Origin: Cenococcum geophilum 1.58 | Taxonomy: Eukaryota; Ascomycota; Dothideomycetes; Gloniales; Gloniaceae | Assembly: GCA_001692895.1 (NCBI GenBank) | Contig: KV748259.1 | Coordinates: 558,001-622,000, forward strand | Direction of reading: 5' to 3' | DNA length: 64,000 nt | Part shown: positions 1 through 11,544 of the stretch, piece after piece | Layout: the number at the start of each line of letters is the position of its first letter | How positions within the stretch are numbered: the stretch's first letter is position 1 | Position numbers and translations under genes: made by a program | Notes under the pieces: generated by a model | What the model saw: only the letters and a program-made list of their open reading frames with translations | Told to the model about the DNA's origin: nothing | Databases searched by the model: none

Positions 1-899
1 ATATTAGAGGAGTATGGGTTAATATTAACTACAAACAAAATAAAACACTCCCTTAGTCTTTATATAATATAGTATAAGAAGAAGACAAAACTAAATAAAG
101 TAGAGAGATAATTAAATTAGCTAATAATAAGTACGGACCGACGTTATTAAGATTGATTAAGGTATATATAATAGAGAGTACCTTAGAGGAGCAATAATAA
201 GCTAAAGCTACCGTAACCTAACTAACCGGTACACCGACTACTTCTATCTTTATACTAGCTATTATACCTTAATCTACGACTACGTCCACTTTTACACTAT
301 CTACTACGCCTTAACCTGTAATAATAACATAGTAACTCCACGTATAATCTATAGATAAGGAGAACTACCCTATTACTATAACCGGCTATAGCAAGGAAAT
401 TGCGAATGCAGCTAAGATATATATAGAGGAGCAGAAATACGGTGGCATAAACGAAAGCCTCGACTATAAATTAATAATATTCTATAATATCTACAATCGA
501 GCGGACGTACCCTAAGAAGCCTACCTTAAGGTATTCCCTACTATGCTAAAAGAACTAGCTTTAGACCACTTCTATATAAACTAACTGTCCTGCCTACTAT
601 TTGCTAAAGCTTGCGAGCACCTTTAGAATTTCTTTAAAGGATTAGGATTTTAACGTAAGAACCTAGACGAGTAAAATACTATTATACTTATAATAGTAAT
701 AGCAGGAAACATAGATAAGTTGACAAGCGAATGTCTCTAATTGTTAATCCACAGACTTCGTTAACTATAGTATGGCCTTAGACCTACCTTGCAAACCATA
801 GACTTCCTTTATAATAAAATCGTTACTTCTTACTAGGGAATACTAGTATATAGATATACAGTCTCTAACCTACCGGACAACCTTAGAGCCCTTATTAAT

Positions 900-3800
900 A
901 AACTTTAATTGTTTATTATAGTATACGAGAAAGAATATATAAAGAAGATATAAGCCTTCTTTATAGACCGACGGTTCTATAAAAGAGATAATAACTATAA
1001 CCGCAGCAACCGCAACAACCCTCCGTATAACCGCAACCGAAAGAAACTACGTTGCTTCGTATGTAATAGGGAAGGATATTACTTATAGAGACATACTAAG
1101 GAGGAGCAAGAAGAGTCTAAAGCTAAGTTTAGAACTGCCAATAGAGATAGGTTTAGTAAATTCGACGACTAATTTAAGAAACGACTTAACTAATATATTA
1201 TAGATTATGAGGATAATAATACCAACTCAGAAGAAGAGCTTAAGAAAGCTTTTTAAGTATTAACTATTAATGTAAGTTATAAGACAACTAATAAGAACTT
1301 ACAACTAAATATTAATTACTACTATACCTCCCTCGGCTAAGTGGAACAGCAGAAAGTAATTTCTATAGCCACTACCCTAGCTGATAAAGCCTTTGGCCAT
1401 TTAGTCACAACTATAGATAATATAGTACCTCTTATAACCGACTAGGACCCCTTTACCTACAATATAACTATATCTACGTCCCGCTATACTGCAGACAAGT
1501 TTATAGGTATAATAATTAACATAGGAGCATCTAAACGATCTACAGTAGGATATGGCCAATTCTTAGCATTCTAGAGACTTAATACTAATGTATAGCTTAA
1601 TACCACCATATAAGGCATGGTTAATGTACAGTTCGGCATTAGATTAACCTCATTAATTAGATTAGCTAAAGTAATTACCCTAATTAGCATAATTAAGTTT
1701 TATATTATTAAAGTCGACACCCCATTTTTGCTTTACTTGGCAGATATAGATTACCTATAAGTATACTACAATAACCTAAAAAATATAATAATCACCCCTT
1801 GGAGTGAAGTACCCGTTATATGTCGCTTTGGCTACCCTTTCCTACTTTAAAACATATCCCTATGTACTTATTTAACTAAGTCATTTAAATAAAACCCCTG
1901 CTACCTTACTAACATAGAATTAAAGCGACTATATTGCCGTTTTAGCCACCCTTTAGCTGAGCGTCTTATATGAATACTTAAACGCTTAGGGCATAATGTT
2001 AACAGCAAGACCTTAGATTATTTTACACGCTACTGCCACCATTGTCAAAAACATAAAAAGTCGCCTGGTAGATTTAGATTTACCTTATATAATAATATCG
2101 ATTTTAACTATTTAATCGTGGTTGATATTATATATATTAATGGCGTACCCCTTTTATATATCGTTAATAAAGGAACACGATTTTAAGCTGGTAGATAGCT
2201 GTAAAACATTAGCGCCAAGTATATATGGGATATATTATAAATGTGCTAGATTAACATATACCTAGGACCTCCTAATATTATTACACATAATGCAGGCAAG
2301 AATTTTATAAGTAAGGAATTTAAATAATACGCTATAATATTTGGAATAGTTATAAGAAGTGTACCTGTTAAAGCCCATAATTTAGTCGGAATGGTAGAAC
2401 GCTACTATAGCCCCCTCCGTTGCATATACTATATCATTACTACAAAACTGCCAGATATTAGTAAGGACATAGCCCTGCAAATGGCTTTTAAAGCAATTAA
2501 CGATTCCGCAGGCCCTGACGGTCTTATATCTACCTTACTAGTATTTAGAGCTTACCCACGCATGGTGGAATCCGACGTACCTAACCCTATAGTTATATAA
2601 CGAACAGTAGCTCTTAAAAAGGCTATAGAAGAAGTTAAGAAGCTTAGAGCTGAGCGCTAAGTAGTAGATACCCTTAACATGCGTAACGGACCTAAAACAA
2701 CTGCAATCCATGACCTACCACTTAACTCACCCGTATTGGTATGGAGAGAAGGACCTATAGGCCAACCTGGCTACTGGTCTGGTCCGTATAACCTACTTAG
2801 CATTGAAAATAAGACCTATACTATACAACTTCCCTACAGACCAACTAACTTCCGTAGTACGGTCGTAAAACTATATCTAGTAGACCCTGAGATTATAGAG
2901 GATATATAACTAGAAGACAATAAAAGTAAACCACCTTAAACTGAACCTGAACCCCTACCTTAAACTAAGCCTAGACCTTAACCTGTTAAGTATAGAAGAG
3001 GTAGACCACGTAAGTACCCTATTAAAGCTAATACCGCGAACATTTTAATATATCTATAAGATGAGGATAATAATTAACTTATAAAGTCTAATTAGTTTAT
3101 AGTATTACGCCAGAAGGAAATTAAGGGATTACTTAAGAAAGGAGTTTTTAAACTAGTTAACCCTAAAGATATACTATAAAGCAATAGAGTATTCAACTCT
3201 AGATTTGTTAATAAGATTAAGAACCCCGGTTCTAATAAAGCCTTTAAGAAGTTAAGACTAGTTATATAGGCATATAATGACCTAAAAAAAAGCCTTATAT
3301 TAACCCAATTACCTATAATCTAACGAGTCAGCCAACGCCTTATTCTCTGTATTATGGCCATAACTTAGAATAATGGCATACATCTCTATTTACGAGATAT
3401 TTTATAGGCCTATATATAATCAGCTATAAGACTAAATTAAGACTTCTATATTAGGGCACCTCTTAAACTTAGTACGGCACTTAGAGTCTTATAAGGCATA
3501 ATTCTAAAGGTTGTTAGACCTTTATATGGCATTCCTAAGGCAGGCAATTATTAGTTTAAGACTTACTATAACCACTATATTAAAGAACTAAACATAAGCC
3601 AATCTACTTATAACCCCTACTTACTCCACCTTAACAACCCTATAAATTTCGGAATAGTTGGTTTATAGACTAATAACACCCTCCTACTAGCTAATTTAGT
3701 CTTTATAGCTTTAGAACAGGAGAAGATTAAGAAAGCTAAGTTCCTAATTAAGGAACGCGAACAACTTACGCCGGAACACCCAATTAAGTTTAACGGAGGC

Positions 3801-4620
3801 ATTATCCGATAATATGATTATATAATTACGCTTATATAGGAGCGCTAATGCCAGAACTTAACCCTTGTTAATATTAAGGAAGCTATTATAATAACTAGTT
3901 CTAGAGGCACTATTTGTATAGCACTTACACTTAAGGACCAATATATCGCCTAATGAGCAAGAGGAGCTTATATTGCGTCCGTATGCCAGCCTAAAGCTTA
4001 TTTTAATTTATCCTACACTGCCCAGGTAATTAACCCTGATGAGAAAGACATAAAACTGCTTAATAAGAGGATTTAGTGGCAAATTAAGAACCTAATAAGA
4101 GGTTTAAACTTTGTTAAACTCGATATAGAGATATTATAACTACTTATATTCACTAATTCCTTATTTATAAACAATAAGGATCTCTTATTACAGATTAGAT
4201 ACATCCTAGTACTAGCAGACTCATTAAATAAGGCAAACATCGTCTACTGGTCCTCAGTTAAGTGTAAGAGAATTACTAGAAGCGTACTAGCCTTCGAATT
4301 ATATGCTATAGCCCATAGTTTTAACATCGGCGCTATAATTAAGGCCACAGTCGAATTGCAACTTAACATCAGCCTACCGCTTATCCTTTGCACCGATTTA
4401 AAGTCGATTTATAAATGCCTCGTTAAACTAGGAACTATACAGGAAAAGAGACTTATAATTAATATTATATGCCTACGTCAGTTATATAAAAGACGCGAAA
4501 TAGCTAAAGTTAAGTAGATTAATGGAGACAGTAACCCTATAAACGCTATGACTAAAAGCAAACCGTTATTAGCTCTTAAGTAACTTATTAATATAAACCG
4601 AATCAAGTTAAAGATAGTAG
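900..4620 (+). pseudogene. Copia-1 gag-pol remnant
   Basis: Coding remains of Copia-1. Recognisable landmarks are a CFVC-type zinc knuckle near 1055, a protease GAS motif near 1525, a His/Cys integrase zinc site at 1975-2080, the integrase core with an NAGKNF-like motif near 2295, a typical Copia RT block from about 3100, and an RNase H ADS/ELYAI region at 4215-4320. The longest open stretches, at 2391-2600 and 2679-2909, lie inside integrase. Nothing here should make a working protein. The family assignment is confident from domain order and motifs, but the domain limits are approximate. Confidence 0.8.
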
Positions 4621-4735
4621 AATGGGTAGAATGTGCTACTAACAATAGCACTAATATAAAGGCATAAGGAAGGAAGGAAGGAAGGAAGAAAGAAAAGAAA
4701 GAGAAGTATATATATGGATTTTCGAACTACACAGT

Positions 4736-5004
4736 TGTAGGATACTAGTCCTCCGCATTTTCTAAAGTACTCCTAGTGTAGCTAGAATATATTACATTGC
4801 AATAGGAGGCAAATTGCCGCCATGTGTGGCAAGTTGCCGTTATATAAGGCAAGTTGCCATCACGTGTCACCGCGGCACTAGCGTGGTAAGGAACCTTAAG
4901 TTCCTCACCCTTCTTCGTATTAGAAGACAACATCTATCTACAACACCGCATAGTACATATTATTGTGATATATGTATTCTGCACGTTGTTAAAGCATACT
5001 AACA
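4736..5004 (+). repeat. Copia-1 3' LTR
   Basis: A 269 bp LTR starting TGTAGG and ending CTAACA, preceded by a purine-rich tract (GGAAGGAAGGAAG and onward, about 4668-4705). It contains repeated GGCAAGTTGCC-type motifs. It also has a GC-rich module (CACGTG, CCGCGGCACTAGCGTGG, then a CTTAAG-centred hairpin) at about 4860-4910 that recurs in the LTRs of the element at 35263-37693. The boundary rests on the TG/CA ends and on the return of Gypsy-A sequence at 5005. The partner LTR is outside the window, so the left edge is less certain. Confidence 0.75.
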
Positions 5005-5039
5005 GTTAATATTAGGAATACTTAATACCGTAAAATGTA

Positions 5040-7990
5040 ATAATAAACTAAGTTAGTATAGTACTAAGTTGGAGCAATATATAAAGAGACTAAGCGAGGC
5101 TTAAGTTACGTACTAAAAAGATACTATAAGTATAGTAAAAAGCTATAGAGCCTAAAAAGTAAAAAGCTAGTGGATTATATAGCATAGGACTATAAAATAG
5201 AATTAGAACTAGGAATAAGTTTAAGGTTCTTTCTAACCTATAAGCTTACTTAAGAGGAGTTAAGAGCACTTAAAGAGTTTATTTAAGAAAACTTACAAAA
5301 AGGATATATTAGACTATTATAGTTATTAGCGGGATATCTAGTATTATTTATACTAAAGAAAAATGGAAAACTTAGGTTATATATTAACTATAGNNANTTA
5401 AATAGCATTACTTAAAAGGATAGGTATTCTTTACCCTTAATAAGCGAAATTTAGAATTAGATAGGCAACGTGTAAATCTTTATAAAGATAGATCTGAGAT
5501 AGGCATACTATTAAATTAGAATTAAGAAAGGTAATAAATAAAAGGCAGCTTTTAAGTTAAAGGAAGGGCTATATAAACTATTAGTTATATAATTCGGATT
5601 AACGAATGTACTAGTAATATTCTAGAAGTAAATTAATAGTGTGTTAGGAGAACACCTTAATAAGTTTATTATAATATACCTTAATAATATTATTATCTAC
5701 TTAATAACTAAGGAAGAATACGAGGAATACGTTAAATAGGTTTTAAAGAGACTATAAGAAGAATAAATGCTAGTAGCAATTAAGAAATGCGAGTTCTTTA
5801 TAAGGAAGACCAATTTTATAGAATTTATTATTAAACTAGGTTATATTAATATAGACCTAAAAAAGATTAAAGCTATAGTAAGTTAGTAAGAACCGGAAAA
5901 TGTAATATAGTTAAGGTTATTCTTAGGGTTTTATAACTACTATAGGAGGTTTATAGTATAGTAGTTAAAGAATATTAAACCCTTTACCAGACTTATAAAG
6001 AAAGAGAAACTATAGGCATAGGGAGATAAATAAAAAGAGCTATTTAAGAAACTTAAGAAGTTATTTACCTAGGAACTAATTCTTAAAATTTATTAACTAG
6101 GATTAGATACGGTTATAGAAATGGATATATTAGACTTTATACTAGGAGTATATTTACTATAGAAGTATAAGAATATATAGTATCTAGTAGCATACTATAG
6201 TTGGAAGATAATATTACTAGAGTTAAACTATAACATATATAATAAGGAGTTATTAGGTATAGTTATAGTACTTAAGAAATAGAGAGCATTCTTATAAGGC
6301 GTAGAGAAACTATTTATAGTTAAGATAAATTATAAAAACCTAATAGGGTTCCTAATAATAAAAGAACTTAATTATAGATAAGTTAAATAGGTAGAGATGC
6401 TTATAGAATATTATTTTAAGATTTAGTATACTAAAGGGACTAAAAATATAAGAGTAGACGCGCTAAGTAAAAAGGCTAAATTATAAAATAATAAGAAACT
6501 ATTAGAAGCAATACTACGCAAAGATAGTAATGGATTAATTAGATATAATTACCCTAAGCTAGTAGCAACTTAAGAGGATAAAGAACTAAAAAGAGTCTAT
6601 AAGACACTAGAGAGCTTTTAGGTATAAAGAATTCTAAAAGCATAGCTAAAAGATCTATAGATGGATATATACAAAAACTAAGAAGTAAAGTTTATCCTAA
6701 AGAGCATAGTAGAGTATTTTATGGAAGATTTCTATAAGGGAATAACTTAAGGACATAATGGAGCAATAGGCTTAGTGTTAAGACTTTAAAAAGAATATAT
6801 TATTAATAGAATTTAGGGTATAGCTAGAAAAGTAATAAAAGAATATTTAAATTGCTAAAGAAATAAACTAATAAGGTATAAGCTATATAGAAGGCTACAA
6901 CCTATTAAAATACTAGAGAGACTATAGGAGGTTATATTATAGGACTTTATTATTAAGTTATTAAAGTTAAGAGATCCTATTACTAAATAGGAATATAACG
7001 TAATTTTAATAATAGTAAATAAGTTAACTAAATAGGGCTACTTTATAGTATATACAGAAGAAATCTTAGCAGAAGATATTGCTAGAATCTATATTAAAGA
7101 AGTGTTTATAAGATATAGGGTACTAAGTAAGATTATATTAGACAGAGATCTAAGATTTATAGTAGTATTTTAGGAGGTATTCTTAGCGGAATAAGGAGTT
7201 TGCGTAGCAATATTAATAGTGTATTATCCGCAGACGGACGGATAAATAAAAAGATTAAATTAGACACTAGAGCAGTATTTAAGGTACTATATTAATTATA
7301 TACAGAATAATTAGGTATCGTTATTACTAGTTATATAGTTTATATATAATGCAACACTATAAGAAGGAATAGGTATATTACTATTTAAGGCAAATTATAG
7401 ATATAAGCTAAGAATATTATTATTACTATAATAAGTAAAGAAAATAAGTAGTATAGCTAAAGAAAGAATAAAGATACTAATAAATCTTTATATAGACCTT
7501 ATAGAATTAGTAAAAAAGGTATAAGAAAGAATAAAAAAGTATTATAACGCTAAGAGATCTAAGGGACTAGATCTTAAGAAGGGAGACAAAGTATAGCTAC
7601 TATATAAAATTTTTAAAAGTTAATAACTAAGTAAGAAATTAAACCACGTTAGACTAGGACCTTTTAAAATTATATAAAGGATTTCACCGGTTACGTTTAA
7701 GTTAAACTTACTAGCTAGGATAAAGATCTACCCTATATAGTATATTATAATACTAGAGCTAGTATATAGGAATATTAAGCCATTAATCTATAAAGCAAAT
7801 ATATATAGAGGGTAAGAAGAGAACAAATAGTAAGTTTTAAAGATTATTAGTTATAAGGATATTAACAATAAAATATAGTATAAGGTTAAGTAGATAGGCT
7901 ATAATAAGACTGCCTAGGAATAACTATAAAATTTAAAAAATAGTATAGGAAAGGTATAGGAGTATTAGAAAAGAGTGGGTTAGGTAATAT
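5040..7990 (+). pseudogene. Gypsy-A pol remnant (RT, RNase H, integrase, chromodomain)
   Basis: Pol remains of Gypsy-A. The RT block beginning near 5329 carries the familiar leucine-rich strand, then LKK-NGKLRL and a YINYR motif before 5396. RNase H follows at 6080-6480. The integrase core lies around 6900-7300, and the segment at 7700-7990 resembles a chromodomain (KIIS-DINN, YKVKWIGY-like pattern). In the family, this reader directs integration to modified histones. The coding is heavily degraded, and there is an N tract at about 5394-5397. Confidence 0.78.
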
Positions 7991-8710
7991 TAAGAAGGAA
8001 CTAAAGATAAAGGGATTAGTTAAAGGTAATAGATGAGCTAAATTATCTAAGGGATCTACTACTGGCATATTAGTTGTTTCCGCCTTAACTTAATTAGAAT
8101 CCTTTTTAGCCTTTTTAGCCTTAAGTTTAGATAGACCTTACTCTACTAAGCGCAGTTCTTTTAAGCGCACCTTTTTACGCACCTTTACTAGATAGTTTAG
8201 GCAAGCATAAGCATTTAGTTAAGCTTTTAGAGCCTAAGACGCCTCGTTAAAACGACGTTAAACCTTAATAAGGGCCTTAGCTAGCTTACTCTCTAGTCTT
8301 TTAGCCGCTATTAACACGCATAACTCTAGGATAGATTAAATAAGAAACTAAACAGTTATAAAGAATAACAAGATATATATACTTAGCGTTGGAGATAAAT
8401 TAAATATTATAGGACGATCGCATATTCGCTCGCGTATACTTAGTATAAAAAAAAGGTTAGTAACTAGACGGAGCCGCGATTGCAATATATACTAACTTTT
8501 TCTCTATATAATAAAATAGGACAGTATAACTTTACTAAGAGAGAGAATAAATATTACTAGCTAGTTATAATAATTAGACGCAAAGGATCTAATAGGAGGC
8601 ATTAGGAATAATAAAGATCATTAAATTAAAGATGGGAATGCTATACCTCTAATAGACAATTTAGAGATAGGAGATATCTATAAGGATAAAGATAAGGAGG
8701 AGGGGGATAG
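7991..8710 (+). other. Gypsy-A 3' segment between pol and 3' LTR
   Basis: About 700 bp between the chromodomain and the LTR. I see no recognisable domain. The composition is Lys/Arg-codon-like on one strand and very TA-rich. It ends in a polypurine tract (about 8693-8710) abutting the LTR, as expected for the plus-strand primer of a plus-oriented element. It may be non-coding trailer sequence or a lost accessory frame. Confidence 0.5.
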
Positions 8711-9121
8711 TGTTACGGACCTTATATTAGTAGTAGTGCAGCTATTAAGAATAGATATAAACGGGTTAGTTAAGATAGTATAAAAGGCGCTAAAACCAAT
8801 TAAGCTATAGAATAAGGGGTAGCTAAGTTACATAGCTAGTTACGTTATAAGTTTAGAACATAGGAATATAGGAACGTAGAAACGTAACGTATTAACGTAC
8901 TAATGTACTAAACCCTTTACTATAAGGGGGAGTTATATATTTAAGGACACACGGTCTCTATAGATAGTTTCTCTTCTTTATAGTAAATCTTAGAATATAA
9001 TTAGAGTTAATCTGTTAGGTAACTACTCAACCAGTTATATTTATATTATTAACTATTCTATACCTATACACTTAGCCCATTAATAAGTCTACCGTAGTAT
9101 TTTCTATAAGGCTTTATTATA
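8711..9121 (+). repeat. Gypsy-A 3' LTR
   Basis: A 411 bp LTR starting TGTTACGGACC and ending TTATTATA, where the terminal CA has become TA. It shares structure and several blocks with the 420 bp Gypsy-B LTRs, for example the segment around TTAGAATATAATTAGAGTTAA. That makes A and B sister families rather than the same one. The next bases (AGAGC) are the candidate target duplication, but the matching copy is outside the window. Confidence 0.82.
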
Positions 9122-9225
9122 AGAGCTAGGTAAAAAATCTAATAGCTTTTAAGTGCTACTTCTTATAGGCCTTATCTATAAGGTTATTTAAATAGCGCTT
9201 TCTTAATTAAAGGCTAGTAGCTACT
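9122..9225 (-). pseudogene. Copia-3 fragment between Gypsy-A and the 9226 element
   Basis: Short minus-strand remnant matching the segment after the RT domain of Copia pols. It is sandwiched between the end of Gypsy-A and the 5 bp TSD (CTACT, 9221-9225) of the next insertion. The reading direction is the same as the other Copia-3 pieces (11440-11544, 12351-12601, 39090-39583), and they follow one another in Copia order once the insertions are set aside. It is the leftmost visible piece of the oldest layer. Confidence 0.62.
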
Positions 9226-9485
9226 TATAAGGCAGTATTGCTAGGGTATACGGTAGGGAGCAGGCAAGCCAAGCATAAGTCACATAAGGAGTTAATAGAA
9301 GAGGACAATATAGTAATAAGGGTAGGTAATAGCCTCGTACTAAAAGACAAACTAATAAGGAGGGAAGGGCTATAAGCCCGAGGAGCTTATAAGGAGGTGC
9401 TAAGCCTAGCCTTCGGCTAGGCCTCAGCTGCCCCTTAGAGCTCCTAGGCAATGCAGCTAAGTAAGGGACCAAAAGTACCCTTATA
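9226..9485 (-). repeat. 3' LTR (minus orientation) of the 9226-11439 element
   Basis: 260 bp, beginning TATAAGGCAGTATTGC on the plus strand and ending CCCTTATA. It is the RIP-altered counterpart of the copies at 11184-11439 and 11545-11807. The central part contains a GC-rich inverted segment (GCCTAGCC-TTCGGCTAGGC). The poly-G/poly-C tract at about 9486-9495 abuts it and is read as the polypurine tract on the minus strand. Confidence 0.85.
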
Positions 9486-11183
9486 TTACCCCCCCCTTAG
9501 TTAGGGCTGGCCCCCAGCCTATATCCTAATAGATTAATTCTATATATAGAAAGGTAAGCAGTACAAAAGCCTTACTTGTATAGGGGAATAAAGAAATAGG
9601 GGAAAAGGACTAGCCAAGCAGCCTTAATAAAAACCTTAACCTATAGCCAAAACCCAGTGAGAAAAAGGGCCTATTTTAGGTAAGAAAAGAGCGTCTGCTA
9701 GTAGGTAAGACTTGATCGTATACAATCAGTCTTAAAGAGACAATCGCCTGCGATTAAGTCTTGACAGCTCTATAGCTAACAGCCAGATAGTCTCCACTTA
9801 GAGCCGGCTTAATCGCAAGAATATCCCTTATATTCCCCCCCCCCCTTCTTACGGTCAGCCCCCTCCATTACCTTGCGGTAATAAGAGATTATAAAGGGCT
9901 CGTCCCGGAAGGGGTTTGGAGAGATGTTAATAGGGTCTTATGAGCTTAAAGCAAGCTGGAGCTCTTAGAGCAACTAAAGCTTTGCTAAGAGATCGCGTAC
10001 GATCTTTGTAAGACGTAGCTCTTTTTTAGAGACTTTAAATTAACGTCTTAATTGCCTTCCCCCGGCCGCGCAATCAGTTTTTGTAAGGAAGTGATGGCTA
10101 AAATAGCTCATACGCGTGTTTCCTTCCTTCTGAATTACACTGTTATTACGGAGTAATATTGGCAATAAGAAGAGATCTCATAGGATCTAAGAGCTGCTGC
10201 CATTCTCTTGGGCAAGCTGTAGCTCTTAATGCAAGCTAGAGCTCTTGGAGCGACCAAAGCCTTACAGAGAGATAATCGCGTACAATCTTTAAGCTGCTGC
10301 TATATCTTTTAGGCAAGCTATAGCTCTTGATGCAAGCTGGAGCTCTTAGAGCGACCAAAGCCTTACAGAGAGATAATCGCGTACGATCTTTAAGCCGTAG
10401 CTCTTGAGGTAAGCCGTAGCTTAATAAGAGACAACCGCCTACGGTTTAGTCTCGGCAGCCCTTTAGCTGACGACCGGAAACTTTCCGGGTTAGGCCGTAG
10501 CCCTAATTGCATTTGATCTGGAAGAGAGGGTAGTAGCTATAGCTTTGAAAACTAGCCGTCAGTTCTTTAGATGGCCATTAAATAGTAATCGGATAGCCTC
10601 CAGGGTAGCTGCATCTCTTTAAGGACGTTTAACCTTCCAATCTCTATTAGTGGGACCTCTATAGCAAGTAAACCGCGGTTGGCCTATAGAGTGTTTGCAA
10701 GCTTAATCGCGTAGGACCCCCCTTAACTTCTACTAAAAAGCTTTTAGATAGCAATTAAATCGCCTTCGGGTCGCCGTCGTGGCAGAGCTGCACCGCTACA
10801 CTGCTAATTATATGCGGGTATACCAATCGCGTCAAGAGATAATCGCGTACGATCCGGATAGCCCCAACCCTTAGCCAGGTAGCTACCGTCTCCCTTATCT
10901 CCTAATCCGTATCTACTACTTTAATATGCGGATGCGATCTGCCAGATATCTGCTAGTGTAGCTGCTCTGCAGCATACGCGATCGTCCTAGGTAAAATAGA
11001 GGACCTAATCCGTATTCTAACACCGTTATACGGATGCGATCTCCAGGCGTCTACTGGTGTACCTACTGTGTCGCAGTAAACGCGATCGTCCTAGGTAAAA
11101 ATGGAGGATCGTGATTTTGCTTAAGGGCGCAGCCCTTAGCTTGCTGTAGGCTACCACCCGCAAGGGTATAGGATCGGTTTAAA
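9486..11183 (-). other. Internal region of the 2.2 kb non-autonomous element, with repeated modules
   Basis: GC-richer than anything nearby and without a recognisable domain on either strand. It is built from recurring pieces. A motif like AGAGATAATCGCGTACGATC occurs near 9986, 10267, 10369 and 10834, with looser versions near 9735 and 10426. A unit with CAAGCTGGAGCTCTTAGAGC recurs near 9952, 10222 and 10334. A 103 bp tandem duplication lies at 10901-11003 and 11004 to about 11108. Poly-C tracts sit at about 9486 and 9836. The sequence could be packaging or dimerisation signals, or a captured non-coding fragment; the function is unknown. Confidence 0.6.
10901..11108. repeat. 103 bp tandem duplication inside the non-autonomous element
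   Basis: Two adjacent units start CCTAATCCGTA (10901 and 11004). Each contains GATGCGATCT and ends with the shared block CGCGATCGTCCTAGGTAAAA followed by an AGGAC/AGGAT-like end. The second unit differs by scattered changes and small indels. Nothing is known of its role; it shows that the internal region grew by local duplication. Confidence 0.75.
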
Positions 11184-11439
11184 TGTAAGGCAGTATTGCT
11201 AGGGTGTATAGTAGGGAGTAGGTAAGCCGAGCATGAGTTATATAGGGAGTCGATAGGAGAGGACGATATGGTAAAGAGTAGGCAATAGCCTCGTACGGAG
11301 ACAAACCAATAGGGGAGAAAGGAGGCTGTAAGCCTAAGGAGCTTATAAGGGGTGGCCAAGGCCTAGCCGAAGGCTAGCCTTAGCAGCCCCTAAGAGCTCT
11401 TAGGATGTAGCCGAGTAAGGGACCAAAAGTACCCTTACA
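11184..11439 (-). repeat. 5' LTR (minus orientation) of the 9226-11439 element
   Basis: 256 bp, starting TGTAAGGCAGTATTGC and ending CCCTTACA on the plus strand, with both termini unmutated. It is followed directly by the CTACT target duplication (11440-11444). Differences from the left LTR are mostly transitions plus a few small indels, so LTR divergence cannot be used as a clock. Confidence 0.85.
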
Positions 11440-11544
11440 CTACTAGTGTCGCTTTTAGGTTAATTCTAGTAAGCTTAAAAGGCTTAAGGATTCTCGCTAT
11501 ATAGACGTCCTATATAATAGCGATCTTTTAATTAACTTAGTTAC
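11440..11544 (-). pseudogene. Copia-3 fragment (post-RT segment)
   Basis: About 100 bp of minus-strand Copia pol remnant, from the region following the RT catalytic block. It lies between the TSDs of two LTR insertions. It abuts, in family order, the 20 bp piece at 11808-11830 and the RT piece at 12351-12601. It is one of five islands of the oldest element in the stack. Confidence 0.6.

Larger units (their letters stand above)
1..5004 (+). mobile_element. Copia-1, Ty1/Copia LTR retrotransposon, right part (5' end outside window)
   Basis: Degraded Copia element whose domains lie in the Ty1/Copia order: Gag with a CCHC zinc knuckle (about 1053-1097), aspartic protease (about 1500-1560), integrase (about 1975-2650), reverse transcriptase (about 3100-3960) and RNase H (about 4200-4600). 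Integrase before RT identifies Copia rather than Gypsy. Its 3' LTR is at 4736-5004. The sequence after the LTR is Gypsy-A, and the same stretch occurs uninterrupted in Gypsy-B around 50800, so Copia-1 inserted into Gypsy-A. The element is broken by dozens of RIP-type changes and is an old fossil. The 5' LTR and TSD partner lie left of the window. Confidence 0.88.
5005..9121 (+). mobile_element. Gypsy-A, chromovirus-type Ty3/Gypsy element, 3' part
   Basis: Right-hand part of a Gypsy element, starting where Copia-1 ends and finishing with its own 3' LTR at 8711-9121. Order: end of the Gag/protease region, RT (about 5250-5800), RNase H (about 6080-6480), integrase (about 6640-7600), a chromodomain-like segment (about 7740-7970), a long 3' segment and a GGAGGAGGGGGAT polypurine tract just before the LTR. 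Its pol sequence closely resembles minus-strand Gypsy-B, so the two are sister families. It is inserted in Copia-3, whose sequence resumes at 9122. It is broken by dozens of RIP-type changes. Confidence 0.87.
9226..11439 (-). mobile_element. Non-autonomous LTR retrotransposon (LARD/TRIM-like), 2.2 kb
   Basis: Two LTRs of about 260 bp (9226-9485, 11184-11439) flank 1.7 kb of GC-richer sequence, with a perfect 5 bp TSD, CTACT, at 9221-9225 and 11440-11444. The ends are TGTAAGG...CCTTACA. Next to the left LTR, the minus strand reads AAGGGGGGGTAA directly before TGTAAGG, a good polypurine tract, so the element points minus. I see no Gag, RT or integrase. It is non-autonomous and must have been moved by a partner's enzymes. 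It looks structurally whole but non-coding. Confidence 0.85.

Noticed and set aside
4668-4705. GGAA-rich tract as an independent microsatellite
   Set aside because: It lies just upstream of the Copia-1 3' LTR and is better read as an expanded polypurine tract region.
10190-10410. Repeats with similar spacing as a CRISPR-like array
   Set aside because: Units are long, diverged and unevenly spaced, they lie inside an LTR element, and the organism appears to be a fungus.
9486-11183. GC-richer interval as a surviving host gene
   Set aside because: No long frame, splice pattern or domain on either strand, and it is bounded by LTRs with a perfect TSD.
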